DNA of 64,000 nt from Druceiella hillmani (Eukaryota > Arthropoda > Insecta > Lepidoptera > Hepialidae), in assembly GCA_039881145.1 (NCBI GenBank), contig JAYKKI010000060.1:8580501-8644500 (forward strand), read 5' to 3'. This document shows positions 48,866 to 61,373 of the stretch, piece by piece. The stretch's first letter is position 1; the number at the start of each line of letters is the position of its first letter. The notes beneath the pieces were generated by a model. That model saw only the letters and a program-made list of their open reading frames with translations, had not been told where the DNA came from and ran no database searches. Both the position numbers and the translations under genes were made by a program.

Positions 48866-49490
48866 TATATCTAGCTATATCTATCCGTTTTTGACCGTTA
48901 ACCAATACAAATCTAATGAAAGTTATATTTTTGTACAATTTCCCCATCGTAACTGTGTTATTTATGGAGTACATGAAAGTATCCCATTAGATCCCTGAAG
49001 TGGTCAACTAAGTACCATAAAATAGCTGAAAGCGGAGGTACTCCTGTGAGAGAACACACACTACAAGTGTTTCGTACACACTCAGCTACATATAAATATT
49101 TAAGGACCATAGTATTTCCATTAAACTATATAAAAATATTAATGTTACTTTTTCACCAAATAAATATACTGCAAATTATATCTTATACCGATATATAAAA
49201 GTAGCGAATTTTTAAAAAATGTTATATTTCATTTTCTGGTACAACTTAGTAAATTTACTTCAGCAGTTTTGGACATGGTCAATATCCTCAAAAGTGTTTT
49301 ACATAAAATCGTTTTGTAATTCGCTTTTTCAAATTATGCCTTATCCAACACAGGAATCTGAATAAAGAATTTCCAATTTTCAATTTACTCTCGGTTAAAT
49401 TTTAATATAAGTATAATATTTATGTACAATACACTGGTATTGATATACGTACATGCGAGTTAGTATAATTTAGCAGTATAACAAATATTG

Positions 49491-50841
49491 AATATATTTG
49501 GCGTTAAGTTTTTAGAAATTCGTTATAATTTCATTTTTTTAACAAGTAAATGTAACAACGTGATGTAGTATTATATCTGCTTTATTTAAGTTCTTAACCA
49601 CGACCTAGCTTTTATTGTATGACAACCTTTTCAGGCGGAAAATTTGAAGAAATAAACTATAACAAATGTCAAATTTCTATGTCAAACGTTTTCCGAGAAA
49701 AACGGCTGTCAGTGTTAGGTAGACGAAGAGATAGGTGGGAAAATTTTTAAGATCGATGCTCTTTCTTCTTTTGAAATATGGGCTATAAAAAATTGGATAT
49801 GGCTTAATAAGTTAAAATGCAAGAAAAACGGATGTGAATATGAATCATAAAATATTTCGTATTAATAGTTCGTAATTATTCAGTAATTTCCAAAAGAAAC
49901 AATTCCTCTCAGATTTAAAAAGTTTATTATCATTTAGACGCATATAACAAATATACAGTAAGATTTTCGTAAAAAAATATACACAAATAAATCAAAATTT
50001 ACAGTCACATTAAACCCCACAAAACGTATTTCGAAGAGTAAATTGGAATGTCATAACCGATTGATTTATGAACAGCTCTGATTCAAGCATATATGAGTCG
50101 CTTACTAAAACAGCATCTGAAGTCGTGCCACAAAACGGCCGATATTACTGGAAAAAGTTAAAATTAAAATAAAATAAGATTGCATTAGATGAAAAGTTTC
50201 TCTAAGGAGTCACATTACATGCCTCGAAACTTACCTCGAATAATAATTTGCAACGTCATGACCGATTGATTTATGAACAGCTCTGATTCAAGCATAAATT
50301 TGATATGAGTCGCTTACTAAAAAAGCATCTGAAGTCGTGTCACGAAACGGCCAATATTACTGGAAAAAGTTAAAATTAAAATAAAATAAGATTGAATTAG
50401 ATGAAAAGTTTCTCTAAGGAGTCACATTACATGCCTCGAAACGTACCTCGAATAATAATTTGCAACGTCATGACCGATTGATTTATGAACAGCTCTGAGT
50501 CATGCATAAATGTTATATGAATCGCTTACTAAAAAAGCACCTGAAGTCGTGTCGCGAAACGGCCGATATTTCCGGAACACGTGCCATTTGGAATCCAAGT
50601 GAAAGTTGGGAGGAAGTCGGATCGATATACCTCAATCATTTTAACGGATGACGTTTGTTAGGTAGGCGTCATTACCGCTAGTTATAATTGCGAAGGTAAC
50701 GTCAGGTGTCTTAAGAACTGGTTATCGTACGTAGGGAATAGAAATTGAACGAAAAAATTGATACTCTCAAAAATTGATACTGTCACGTAGTTTTATTTAA
50801 TTGTTAATAACGAATTTCTACAAAATTAACGCCAAATATAA
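49491..50841. mobile_element. compound fold-back element of the hammerhead-motif family, copy 5
   Basis: The left tail aatatatttggcgttaag (49491) and right tail aaaattaacgccaaatata (ending 50841) are inverted copies of the family terminus, 1.35 kb apart. A decayed ribozyme-like segment lies at 49598-49638 on the minus strand. The right side has a partial arm (acgtagttttatttaattgt, about 50785). The interior is unrelated to the shorter copies and contains a tandem array (50058-50570). It may be one long non-autonomous element or two insertions around other DNA. Confidence 0.65.
50058..50570. repeat. tandem repeat, unit about 205-212 bp
   Basis: Units start cgattgatttatgaacagct at 50058, 50263 and 50475. 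Each contains 'cgcttactaaaa' and 'gcatctgaagtcgtg'. About 2.5 copies, with a partial upstream. Confidence 0.92.
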
Positions 50842-53800
50842 TTAATATTAGAAAAAATTTATTAAAGGTATTTTACGCCTTCTTATATAAATATTTCACA
50901 CCCTCATGACTTTCTTAAAATTTTTCAAAATATCATTAGACAATTTTGTAACAATATTATGTAAGTAAAATTTATTATAAAATCGAATGTAATATTGAGA
51001 GTATAAGTTAGAAAGGATTGATAATATTCTTTACCTCAATACAGTTCTTCAAGAATATTTAGAATATTAAAACTGTCATTAATAATATACCGTCACGTAA
51101 AACAGGATTTACATATTTACATACTATATACAAGTAAATGATGTATGAGCTTATTGATTTCTGGATATTTTCTGGATTCATACAGATTTTTTTAAGTTTA
51201 TTACAAACACCAAATAAGCATATTGCGTCGCAAAGTTTATTTTTTTACAAAAAATATTTGTCGAAACCTCAGAAGGACTGTGTAAATTTGAAATAAGTTT
51301 TTTTTATATACATTTTTCGCTTAGAGTCTTAAACATATGCCATCAGGTTGACACCTAACAAGGCTGTCAATATTTTCTTCTATTATCTGGTGTGTTTTAG
51401 AAACTTCTCCAAAATCTTGGGTTGGATATACAGAGTATGGTGTTCGATCTTCTGTTCAGTTAGACTTTAAGTTTCGGCGAATAAAGAATTCGGATTAATC
51501 TTGTTTGAATTCCATCTAGGATGAAAGGCGGAATGACACGCTATATGTATATATGACAACAATGGAGGAAGTTATATATTTTTATGACACTTCCAAGCAT
51601 TTGTTCTTCGGATTTAAAAAAGTAATCTTAATACCTCCGAAAATTCCACATACGAGACGATCTGTTAAATTTACAAAAATTGGAACAGGTCCCGTGTCCA
51701 CGTGAACTTCTGCCAGAGTAGCTCCCATACTATTATTATACAGTATTAAATGTCATATTTTGGGGAAGAACTGAAGACGTTCTGTTTGACTATGAGATAA
51801 CACTGATGAGCCTAAATGACGGTTTTATTAATTGCCAACCTAAAGTAACTGCACACTATACATTCAGAAACCAAGGAAGAAACATATACACAGATCACGA
51901 AGGCAGATTGAAAAATGTATTATGGAATTATAACAGAAAAATGCAAAGATATAAAAATTTCCATATTTCAATACCCTTCTTGTGTGATCATTAAATAAGC
52001 TAAAAAGGATCTACCGAATTTGCCTGGGTACACCTTCATGATTTACCTACTTGCAACGAAGATAAGTGTTATCAGAAACATTATCATTCGTATTACATAT
52101 TGACCAACAGTAAGTGTTTATAATACTGAAAATATTTTTATCAATATATAATTTATATTTATAATATAATTTATATTTTCCCTACGGTAAAAAAATTATA
52201 TATTCAACTTCATATTTGTATTTGTGTTCCCATATAGCGCCCAAAACTCCTAATAGTGATAGTTGAAAAGTTAGTAGATTTAATTTAGGCCATATAATTT
52301 ATAAGAAATAATACAAAATTTCAACAAAATAGCACCTTTCAAATCAGAATTTCTAAAGTGTAGTATGTAGATAAAGAAAATGAAGTAACTAGTTCCTACA
52401 TAGAAATCCCAAAAATAATAAGATAAGGTAAACCTGTTATTTTTTTAAAACCATGTTCTTTATAATCACCGTTTAGCTTGTTTTTTTTTATTTTGTTAAT
52501 GAAAATGCGTTGTTATCTCATTTTATTATTTTTATCTGTAGTGTTTTCTTTGCAATTGGTAATAAAAATATTTTAACATTTCGTTTACTTGCCATATGAC
52601 ATCGTGTCATCTCATGAAAGTCGTGAAATTACGTTATATAGTTTACTTCATCCGCTTAGATAAAAAGCCTTATATTAGAAATATTGCGATTATCCGTCTT
52701 TAATTTAAAGATAGAGATAATGGTTTAAAAAGTTCTTCTAGCGACTTTCGAGAAAATATTTAAATGTTAATTAAATAAACTATCTGAAAGTGACAATCTT
52801 TTAATTCTTCGTACATCTGCTTTAAGTGAATGTCTTCTAAAAATTTTGCTTCATGAATCTCGTAGCTTGAAGAAATTTTCTTATTCTTTATTATCGAATT
52901 TTTTAAAAGTTAATTACCAATAGCTTGACAGAACTTGCTTGGCGTAAAGATTGGGACTGACAGAAATTTGGTATTAGCCGAAATTCTTGGTGATGCGTAA
53001 AAAAATAATAAAAGCCGCAGATGAAATCAATCCAATCGAAAGAAATTAAAAAGAAACTTAAATTGAATGAGTTAGAATTGATTCAGAATTTGAAAAGATA
53101 TTGAGTAAATCAGAATTTAAATATAAAAGGAATGAGAACAAAATTTTGCAAAAACAGAAGTGTGACATTTCAAATGTTTGAACTTTCAACATTGTACTAA
53201 ACTTAAGTCTAATGAAGCCTAATGAATAAAATTTAATCAAGACAGGAAAAGTCGCCCAACAAACGATAGGTCGATTAGTTTGATTGTATATAGTACGGCC
53301 ATCCATTTATAAAGACAACTTTACTAAAAAATATACAGGAAATTCGCAATTGCTGTTATCACGAGAAAACGATGTACACAGGAAATAAGTAATTTGGCTG
53401 AAGAAAAAAATCTTATCGAGTTTTACCATCAAGCTTTTTACGAATGTATATTAGAGGTAATTTGGATCTATATAATTCAATTTTTCATAATTATTTCACG
53501 GTGGTAATATTGAAGCACGAACATCCATATACTTGTTATGGAAGTTTGTTGACTTTAACAAATGAAAGTTCTTTTTTTTAATGAGAAACTTGGAACCGTA
53601 TGAAATTTGCGTGTTATAATATTGACTGGGATTTTAACAAAATTTTAGTTATTAACTCGATTAATAAAATTATTCGGTAATAAAATGCAATCGTTTGTTT
53701 ATTATAAAAAATCTAATTGACAACTGTTTGTGATTTCAGTTTCAATGTTTCTATGGAAGAAATTTCATTTCGACGTAGTTACAGCAATAAACGAAGCCAC

Positions 53801-54104
53801 AAGAAAGCGAAAAATAAGTTTCAATCAATTGTATTATTGCTTGTAGAAAAAGAAGGGTATCTTTAAATACATCTACGAGTAGGTAACAATGCAATTGTTA
53901 CATAGATTTATGTTTATTATTAAAGGTATAATTAGATTACGAACGTGTAATACAGTTTCTGTATTTTCACGACGAAACTTTCTACTTTATTCGGCTCAGT
54001 GTTGAACATTATTGAGATTTTTACATAATTGTATCAGTATATACATTTCTAGGCGCTTTAAGCGAATACCGTTTAAATTGTTATTTAAATCCGTGGAAAC
54101 TCCG

Positions 54105-54425
54105 AGCGCCGACAAAATCTAAAAGGTGAGACTGAAAGGTACGGTCACGTTATGCGGAGACCCGAAAATCACGTCGTGAAAAAGTGCCACTTCTTTGGCT
54201 TTGTCAGTAAAGGGAAGACGTAGACCTACTACTGGTATATCTGGCTGATAAACTATCTGGCTGACAAATGCCAAGCACGAAAGGTAGGAGTTGAGTCTAT
54301 CCGAAGATAACGCTTACGCGGGAAGCAGAAGCAGTTTGGCGCCTTAAAATTAGAAAGCCATCCACGTAACGGGAAGAGGCGAGAACAAAGAACCAGAATT
54401 ATGCTCAAACAAACTTAAATAATAC
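54105..54425 (+). pseudogene. decayed LINE reverse transcriptase C-terminal fragment
   Basis: A GC-richer block encodes ETERYGHVMRRPENHVVKKC near its start and, in another frame after a stop and shifts, REAEAVWRLKIRKPST. This order (GHVxRRP...VxKxC, then WRLKxRK) is the usual C-terminal end of several non-LTR retrotransposon polymerases. Stops and frameshifts show it is dead. It is a different lineage from the intact LINE at 2.8-7.4 kb. Confidence 0.65.
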
Positions 54426-56449
54426 AAGTCGACAAGTTAGCACAACTTGTAAATAATAAACAAACAAATGTAAATAATTTTTTTTAGAACAATACCTTTT
54501 TATAGTATAATATGCTAATACGAAATTTATTGTATTGTTTACTCGTAAATTATTAACATGTGTATTATATTGCTTTTGTGCATTTTCACAAATATTATTT
54601 ACAACATGAAGCCAATATTTTATCGACCGAGTAGAATTGCATCCTTATTTCCTGAGAAATATTAGGTTTTAAACAAAAAAGAAGTCGGGTTAACATCTCA
54701 GTGTTCCATAACTAAACTACGAATTCCTATAGTTTCACCATGTATACCTGAGAAGTGAGATAGGAGTTAATTTTGGTAAATATAATGAAATTAAAAGGAT
54801 AATTTTCACAGTTAAATTGATTCTACTAGTTTACGAGTAATAATCGATAGACTAACGATATATAAAAATTACTAAATGAAATGCAAAATAACTTTGTATT
54901 ATGAAATGTATATTCGTTGTCTACGAAAAATATATTAGACAACACATTTGTACATTAAGATGGTGAAAAATTATATTAATGTTGGTAAATAGTTTGATGG
55001 AAATAATATTTACGTTTAAATGTTACCCTTACTTAAAAATTTAATTTAGAAACTAATAATGATACAAAGTTTTTACGTCATATATTAATACTGCAATCAA
55101 TTTAGAAATATTAGGCCCTAATCAATACAGCTGTGAAAGATCATGTAACTTTTGTATATTTTAAATTAACTGTTATTTGGTATGGTAACAGATTATTATA
55201 CTGAAACTCTTCATCCTGTGCCAAGAAACTTTGAATCTGAATTTATATGTTAATGAGTAATATGATTCTCCATTACTGTCATCTACTCCATCTTAGTAGG
55301 ATACAATATGTAATTTATATTATGACATTATTAAAATTTAAATACTCAACCATTTCAACACTGCAAGTTTTTTTTCAAATACGTACCGTAGAAGATGATA
55401 GGACTAACACTGTTGATCGAAATACTGTAAAGCTATTAGTTGAATTTATATGTATAGAAGCATGGCATTTGGTAGTATTTGGTGGCAAAAAATCAGATTC
55501 GCACTATGATAAGTGCCTACAAGCTAGTCGTGCGTTGTTCTTCTAAATTTTATACTTATTTTATTTTAGTTAATAAATTGTCTACCTCCTATAAAAAGAT
55601 ACATTAAAATGATTCGTTTTGAGGAATGAAAAATTATTAATTTATCTGTAGATTAAATAAAATTATTACGATATCCAAATAATGAAATGGACTGCAAGTT
55701 AGTAAACTGATTGAAAATTCTATATAAATATTTTTAAAAATACCAATAATTTACAACATTTTGAAATTTATGTTTTATATTTATAAAGAAACAATTATAT
55801 ACTTACATTTAAATTTTCTTTTAAGAGTTTTCTTTTCTTTATAATTTATTTTAAGAAAATATTAGATTATTTTAGTGATTGAAAGATAAGTTTTAACATA
55901 TTAGACTACTCTAATATATTGCTACAAATAATGTTATTGTACACAATACTTACATTTTATTAAAGCACAAAATAATAAATATGATAATGACGGTACAATT
56001 TTTTTATAATTTTTTTTTGGGTTGGTAAATTGATAGGAATTTAAAAAATCAAAAACTGTTTATTTATATGTAAGTTCTATTAATTAATTTTGCGGTGAAT
56101 AGGTCAATTTCTATAATTGTATCCGCTTATTTTTCTAAAACAATTCTTTTGCTTATTTCCGCGTGACTCATTTTAAGGAACCATTTAGGCCTCAATTTAG
56201 TTAAACGTAAACCAAAAAACCATCATTTTCAACATCACTCTTTGGCTATGTTAGTCTCTGTTCCACAATACTTTTATATTGTACCGGGTTTTCTAATAAC
56301 TTAAAAATATATGGATGATGGTCAATCATTGGTAGAAAATAGGATGATGAATCCGAATAAATTAGTATGGCATTTCTTTATTGCTATTTTCATAACACAG
56401 GCTTGGCAGGTAATGAACTGATGGTGTAGATACGTTAACATTAATATAC

Positions 56450-57060
56450 CGACTTGTGAATGATCTATCTCATTGTATATTATTTATTGCAGCAAAAGTC
56501 GATCGAATTCTTTTATTTTTTTAGATCATACTTGTTGAACCAAAGCCAAACACAAGTTACAGAAAAAAAAAGTTAATCGTCTAAGTGATATCACACTTTA
56601 TTTTTTAATTTTTAACCTATTCCTACACTTTAATATTAAAAAATAATAATAAAGAGATCTATCTTACATATTAATTATTGCAGCAAAAGTCGATTGAAAC
56701 GTTTTATTTTTTTAGAGCTTAATTGGTGAACCAAAGCCAAAAACAAGTTACAGAAAAAAGTCAATCGTCTAACGAAGTGATATCACACTTTATTTTTTTA
56801 TTTTTAACCTATTCCTACTCTTTAATATTTTAAAATAATAATAAAAAGATCTATGTTACATATTAATTATTACAGCGAGCGTCGATGGAAATGCTTTATT
56901 TATTTTTAAATCATAATTTAATGTGCACATAAAATAATAAATTCCAAAGGAAAAATAAAATTAGCTTAACGAATTCATATCACATTTTGCTACTTTATCT
57001 TAACTTGTCCCTGTAACTTAATATTTAAATACCTTGGTAGTAATAAAAAAATTATATTGA
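56450..57060. repeat. tandem array, unit about 191 bp
   Basis: Three units with gcagcaaaagtcgat at 56489 and 56680 and a diverged acagcgagcgtcgat at 56872. They share 'gaaccaaagccaaa', 'gtgatatcacacttta' and 'aacctattcctac'. Confidence 0.92.
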
Positions 57061-58920
57061 TTTATCAGATCTGAAATTGTTATCAATTGTCTAATACCTA
57101 AACATAGAAATAATACCTAAAACCACGTTAATAAAGCAATTTTGTTTAATAACCTAAATATGTGTTTTTAAGTGTTTTTTACTAAAACGGTAGAAGAGAA
57201 CTATTACACTGATGCTGAGTATACATTTGTCGGCCTCTTCATTTAATACATTTTTTTGAATAGCTACCTACATGAGATATACAATAGTTGAGAGATTTGA
57301 TTAAAGTATGTTAGAACAAATTACATATTCGATTTTTTCATATTTTTATTTCAAGTTTAAAGATTTATTTTTTCCATTGTAGATAAAAACAAAAAAAAAG
57401 TGGCAAAATTGTGGACGTTTAAGAAAAATAGCAATTGAAACAATAATATTAACATCAACCAGTATTCAATGAGAAACAATAATGTTTGGGTTATTTAAAT
57501 TGAATGTCAACATTACATAAAATTTACAAATTAACTAGAATTGAATAACAATTTTTTAACAAATTCCCTATAATTGCAATCTGCAATCATAAAGATGTCC
57601 AAGCAACTGAATCCGTAATCATATAAATATAGAGGTAATAATAAAAAGACATATTCAAGTATTTTACTGTAAATTATTTGTAATTTTAATACACTAATCT
57701 TGGAATAACTCCAGATTTTACTTATTAATTTTCCTATGAAAGTCACGTAAAAAATATTTAACAAATATTACGTTATTCCATAAATGTAAGAAAAGTCTCA
57801 AATGCACACACATATTACATATTTTCCTGCAATTAAAAATGAAATTTTTTCAAATAAAATCTTTTAAAATTAAATCTCAAAGTACAAATCATTTAAAATG
57901 ATTCCAAACGATAATAAAAAAATTAGCGCAGTTAAAAAGTGTACGAAAATGGTACTTGATCTTAAAAAAAATCCTCGGAACACTGCAGCAATAGACCAGT
58001 AAATACAAAATAATTACTTTAAATGAATAAAAAAATACCTGTCCCAGGTAAAATCACACTTTTGAGAAATTATGTTTTATCACCATAAATTAATTTAAAA
58101 TAATTTAAAAAGTAGTTACGATAATTTAAACTTATACTTAACATCGTTTGTATTATAATAAGCTAATGTACTTATAACATTTACCTATATTCTAGTTTCT
58201 TCATAAAAGAAATAATTTTAATCCTAGAATTCAAGTTAAAGCTACGAAAATACCTCATTTTTAAATTTACGTAATAAAATTCACCAGACGTTCAAAATTA
58301 TCATAAAAACTTATATTGCTTTGAAAAAAAATTATTTTTTAATCAAAATTGAACATTATAGATAAAAATAGCTGTTCCAAACAGAATATTCTACTTCAAC
58401 ATTTCACTAAACAAACAGCCGAAATATAAATTATGACCGTTAAATATCACACACTTAATTCAGTTGTCCAATAAAATGGTCTATTTATAAACCAGTTCAA
58501 ATTAACCGTTAGTGATTTAAATCTGTGAAGAGATTCTAGTTTAACGACAAAACAGGTGCGACACGTATTTCATTGAGTTAAACTTAACGCAATCAATTTT
58601 TATTGAAACAAGTTAATTTATAGGTACAAAAAACGGGTGGAAAAGTTAATCCTAATATTAATAAATTAAACAAGACCACCAAAAGTTACCACAACTGCAC
58701 ATAATAAACACATGAAGAACGTTTAAATGTTTAATTGACATTTTTGTGTTTAATTAATAATTAGTATAAACCAAATACAATTTGGGGAAAATAAGTTTAA
58801 CAATGAAATATAACATTTTAAAGATTAAGATCAAAGCTTCGTATTTATTACAACGTAATATATAACTGTAAGTTCAAATAAAAATTAATTGTAATCAAAC
58901 TATTAAATTAAACGATCTAT

Positions 58921-59288
58921 CACGAAAGAGAACGATGTCAACCGGGCGGACCTCCATATCCACCGACGTATAGCACCGAATGAGTAGAAAATTCGTAACC
59001 ACGTAACAGCAGCTTAGATTCATAAACGGCGAGATGAAATTTCGAAAACTAATTACTCGCTACGCACTATCATTATATAGTATGCTAAGTTATGTGAGCC
59101 GTACGAAAAAAGTCCATAAACAGGTATGGTAATGGGCAACGAAAACGCAAATGTGTTCGATGGCAGCCGAGTCATGGTGGGGATCGGCTTGATGAAAACC
59201 AGTGTCTGGTTCGATCGGGTGTCATTTCAATCTTCACTTTCGTCAGTGTTTCTTCTCGGAGAAGAAGAAAGACAGGGAAATAACCAAT
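58921..59288 (+). promoter_or_regulatory. promoter and 5' UTR region of Osiris gene C
   Basis: GC content rises here above the AT-rich flank. TATATA lies at 59074-59079. A strong initiator-like cgtcagtg is at 59241-59248, about 45 nt before the ATG, but has no TATA at -30. If the upstream TATA is used, the leader would contain an ATG at 59126 whose frame overlaps the Osiris start. The initiator at 59244 avoids that. Confidence 0.4.
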
Positions 59289-59441
59289 ATGAAGATCTTC
59301 GTGTTGACCGTTCTCGGCTTCGCGGCTCTGGCCCAGGCCAAGCCCGCGGTGGATGGTGCCTCCGAGACCAATTCCTACGCACAATCCCTCGTTGGAGTCA
59401 TCAACAAGTGTATGGCCGGTGACGTCTCTTTGTGTCTTAAG
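59289..59441 (+). CDS. Osiris gene C, exon 1 coding part
   Basis: 51 codons ending LCLK, donor gtgtga, phase 0. The frame is open upstream without another ATG, and this ATG begins a typical signal peptide. Confidence 0.93.
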
Positions 59442-60119
59442 GTGTGAATTGTTATTACATTATTAATTCGCAATTGAGACAATAGTACTTGCTTTGCCGT
59501 TAAAGTTGAAAGTGAATTATCGAAGAACCCGGACGAACGTGATTGTAAAAATAATTAAAGTGAAAGTGAATATTATTACAGGAAGGCACGATTTCATTAA
59601 TTTTTGGGGATCATGATATCGTTTTGTGCCTCGATTTAGTGCCGATTTTATATTCATTAGATACATTTACTCCAATTAACTACAGGCAACTTAAGCTAAC
59701 ATTGACAATCCAATATAAATATCAATAGTTGTATTTAACGAATTTGTTTAAAATAGAATTAAAAGTGCATACATTTTTTTAAGTTAGCTTGCTTAATAAA
59801 TAGCATTTATATTATTGTTAATTTTTACGATTTATCAAAATATTTAAACTTTAACTCGAACTAAATCTTTTACAGGAAAGAGCTCTACACTTTGCCGAAA
59901 ATCTTTCTGCAAATCGAGAGTTGACACTCGTTGATGGAATCACTCTGGTTGGTAGTGGAATTCCTAGATCGGGTAGATCTTTGGAACCACTACCGCTGGA
60001 ACCTAGAGCCAGAGAAGACTCCATTGAGAATAGATTATATGACATGTTTGCTGACTTCCTAGAGACTAGGACCCTTCAATTCCGTTTACCGAATGATGTT
60101 CAGGAATCTATCGAAGAAG
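59289..60119 (+). CDS. Osiris family protein C (DUF1676), 3' end missing
   Basis: Exons 59289-59441 and 59876-60119 encode the first 132 residues of a third Osiris protein. Residues 1-17 are the signal peptide (MKIFVLTVLGFAALAQA). Cys41 and Cys49 in CMAGDVSLC are the two-cysteine segment, nearly identical to gene B. DUF1676 follows (ERALHFAENL, VDGITLVGSGIPRSGRSLEPLPLEPRARE, to QESIEE). The exon ends in phase 1 before donor gtaagt, as in A and B. The exon with the basic patch, hydrophobic helix and AQxLAY motif is not seen in the remaining 3.9 kb, and introns at this position exceed 7 kb in the neighbours, so it should lie beyond 64000. Role as for gene B, by family. Confidence 0.93.
59442..59875 (+). 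other. Osiris gene C, intron 1 (434 bp)
   Basis: A phase-0, AT-rich intron ending aaatcttttacag. Nothing else is seen in it. Confidence 0.88.
59876..60119 (+). CDS. Osiris gene C, exon 2
   Basis: 81 codons plus one base; donor gtaagt. Same length as gene A exon 2. The SLEPLPLEPRARE block also resembles gene A more than gene B. Confidence 0.93.
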
Positions 60120-61299
60120 GTAAGTCAAATATAATTGCAGTTATAAAAACATTATGTTATGACACAGTACTATTACGTAGAATATCGTCATTTAAAAAAA
60201 AGAATGTAATGTCACTCCATGACTAAATTTAATTAAAGATCATTGCATCACTTTGCAAGAAAAGAAAGTTCTTTCTTAGTGTTGCTATGCAAACCTGAAC
60301 ATTTCTATATGAAGATGGCCGCGCCTCTATTATTTACTTACCCGGCAACGCCAAAAGTTGATATTTATTAAGATAACGGTGCTGTTAAAAAGAAGCCGGC
60401 TCTTTACCATCATGGCTAGTCGAAAAGATGAGCGAAATCTTTATAAACAATTATCAATTTGTTTCGTGTAAATAATTTTAATGTTTTTAAAAACGACTAC
60501 CTTAGTTTTTAATTGAATAATTACAGAGAATTCGCGATCAATTTTAAAGTTGTTTTAATTGGAGATAGTAATTTTGCGTGATTTGAATGTGATACAATAT
60601 AAATTATTTTGATAACATGTAATATTTTAATGTTTTTTTTTTAATTACTTTATATTATTTAATAATATGACATTAGATAAAAAATACTCTTTTACCAAAT
60701 ACCAATGGAAAGTATTCGATAATATTAAGATTGATAGAAATTTTATTTTTTTTGTAAGAAAATATTAATATTATGGTATATTTATAGGTTTCTAGGCATA
60801 CATTCTTCACGTTATAACTGTCTTTCTTTAGCTTCGTTAACAATATTTTCCTCGAACTTGCATAGCCTAACTTCATATACGGAAGTAATTTTCTCAATCG
60901 TTAAACAATAATTGGATTTATTACTCAAATAAACTTGTCTAAGCAATAATGACCTCCCGCTATACATATCTTTGGAACTCTTGCAATTTTATAGAGGCTG
61001 TTTTATTGCCTTGGTTTCCGTCCACTCATCACATTTTTTTTTATGTTTCCGTTTGAACAGCTTGTAATTACTGTCCGACTCGTATATCAGTTTGTCTGCT
61101 ATCTTTTAGCTTTTAGTTGACGGGGTCAATTAAATTAATATTCTTATGAGAGAATTTATAGTTTAAATGTTTGATATGTAGAACAAGTTTGTACAGTTTT
61201 GTACATGTTTTAATAAGGTTTATATAAACATTGCCATCATTTAAAATGTGTTTAAATATATTTTATTAATGTGATATAATTTTGTTTAAATAATTTATA

Positions 61300-61373
61300 A
61301 ATAAATTTAAATTTAATTTAAATTTAATTACAAGAGAGAAAAATAAATTTAAATTTAATTGCAAGAGAGAAAA
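61300..61373. repeat. short tandem duplication, about 40 bp
   Basis: Two copies of 'aaatttaatt(a/g)caagagagaaaaa'. Confidence 0.8.

Larger units (their letters stand above)
44117..58920. other. intergenic region between Osiris B and C
   Basis: About 14.8 kb of AT-rich DNA with no Osiris exon or other recognisable intact gene. It includes tandem arrays, a decayed reverse transcriptase fragment, a compound fold-back repeat and a short GC-rich patch near 45370-45470. Open frames here are short and lack codon or splice support. Confidence 0.6.

Noticed and set aside
27686..50570. CRISPR-like arrays in the tandem repeats
   Set aside because: The repeats are directly adjacent units of 60-212 bp without unique spacers, in an animal genome.
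13276..50841. Interpreting the fold-back repeat family as ordinary MITEs
   Set aside because: Two copies have 12-13 bp duplications and one terminus is variable, which does not suit the fixed short duplications of common MITE superfamilies. The inverted arms alone were not enough to choose that class.
59126..59422. 98-codon frame overlapping Osiris C exon 1
   Set aside because: It lies in a different frame, crosses the exon 1 region without motifs, and is explained by GC-rich sequence. The signal-peptide frame from 59289 is the gene. It could act as an upstream ORF only if transcription starts before 59126.
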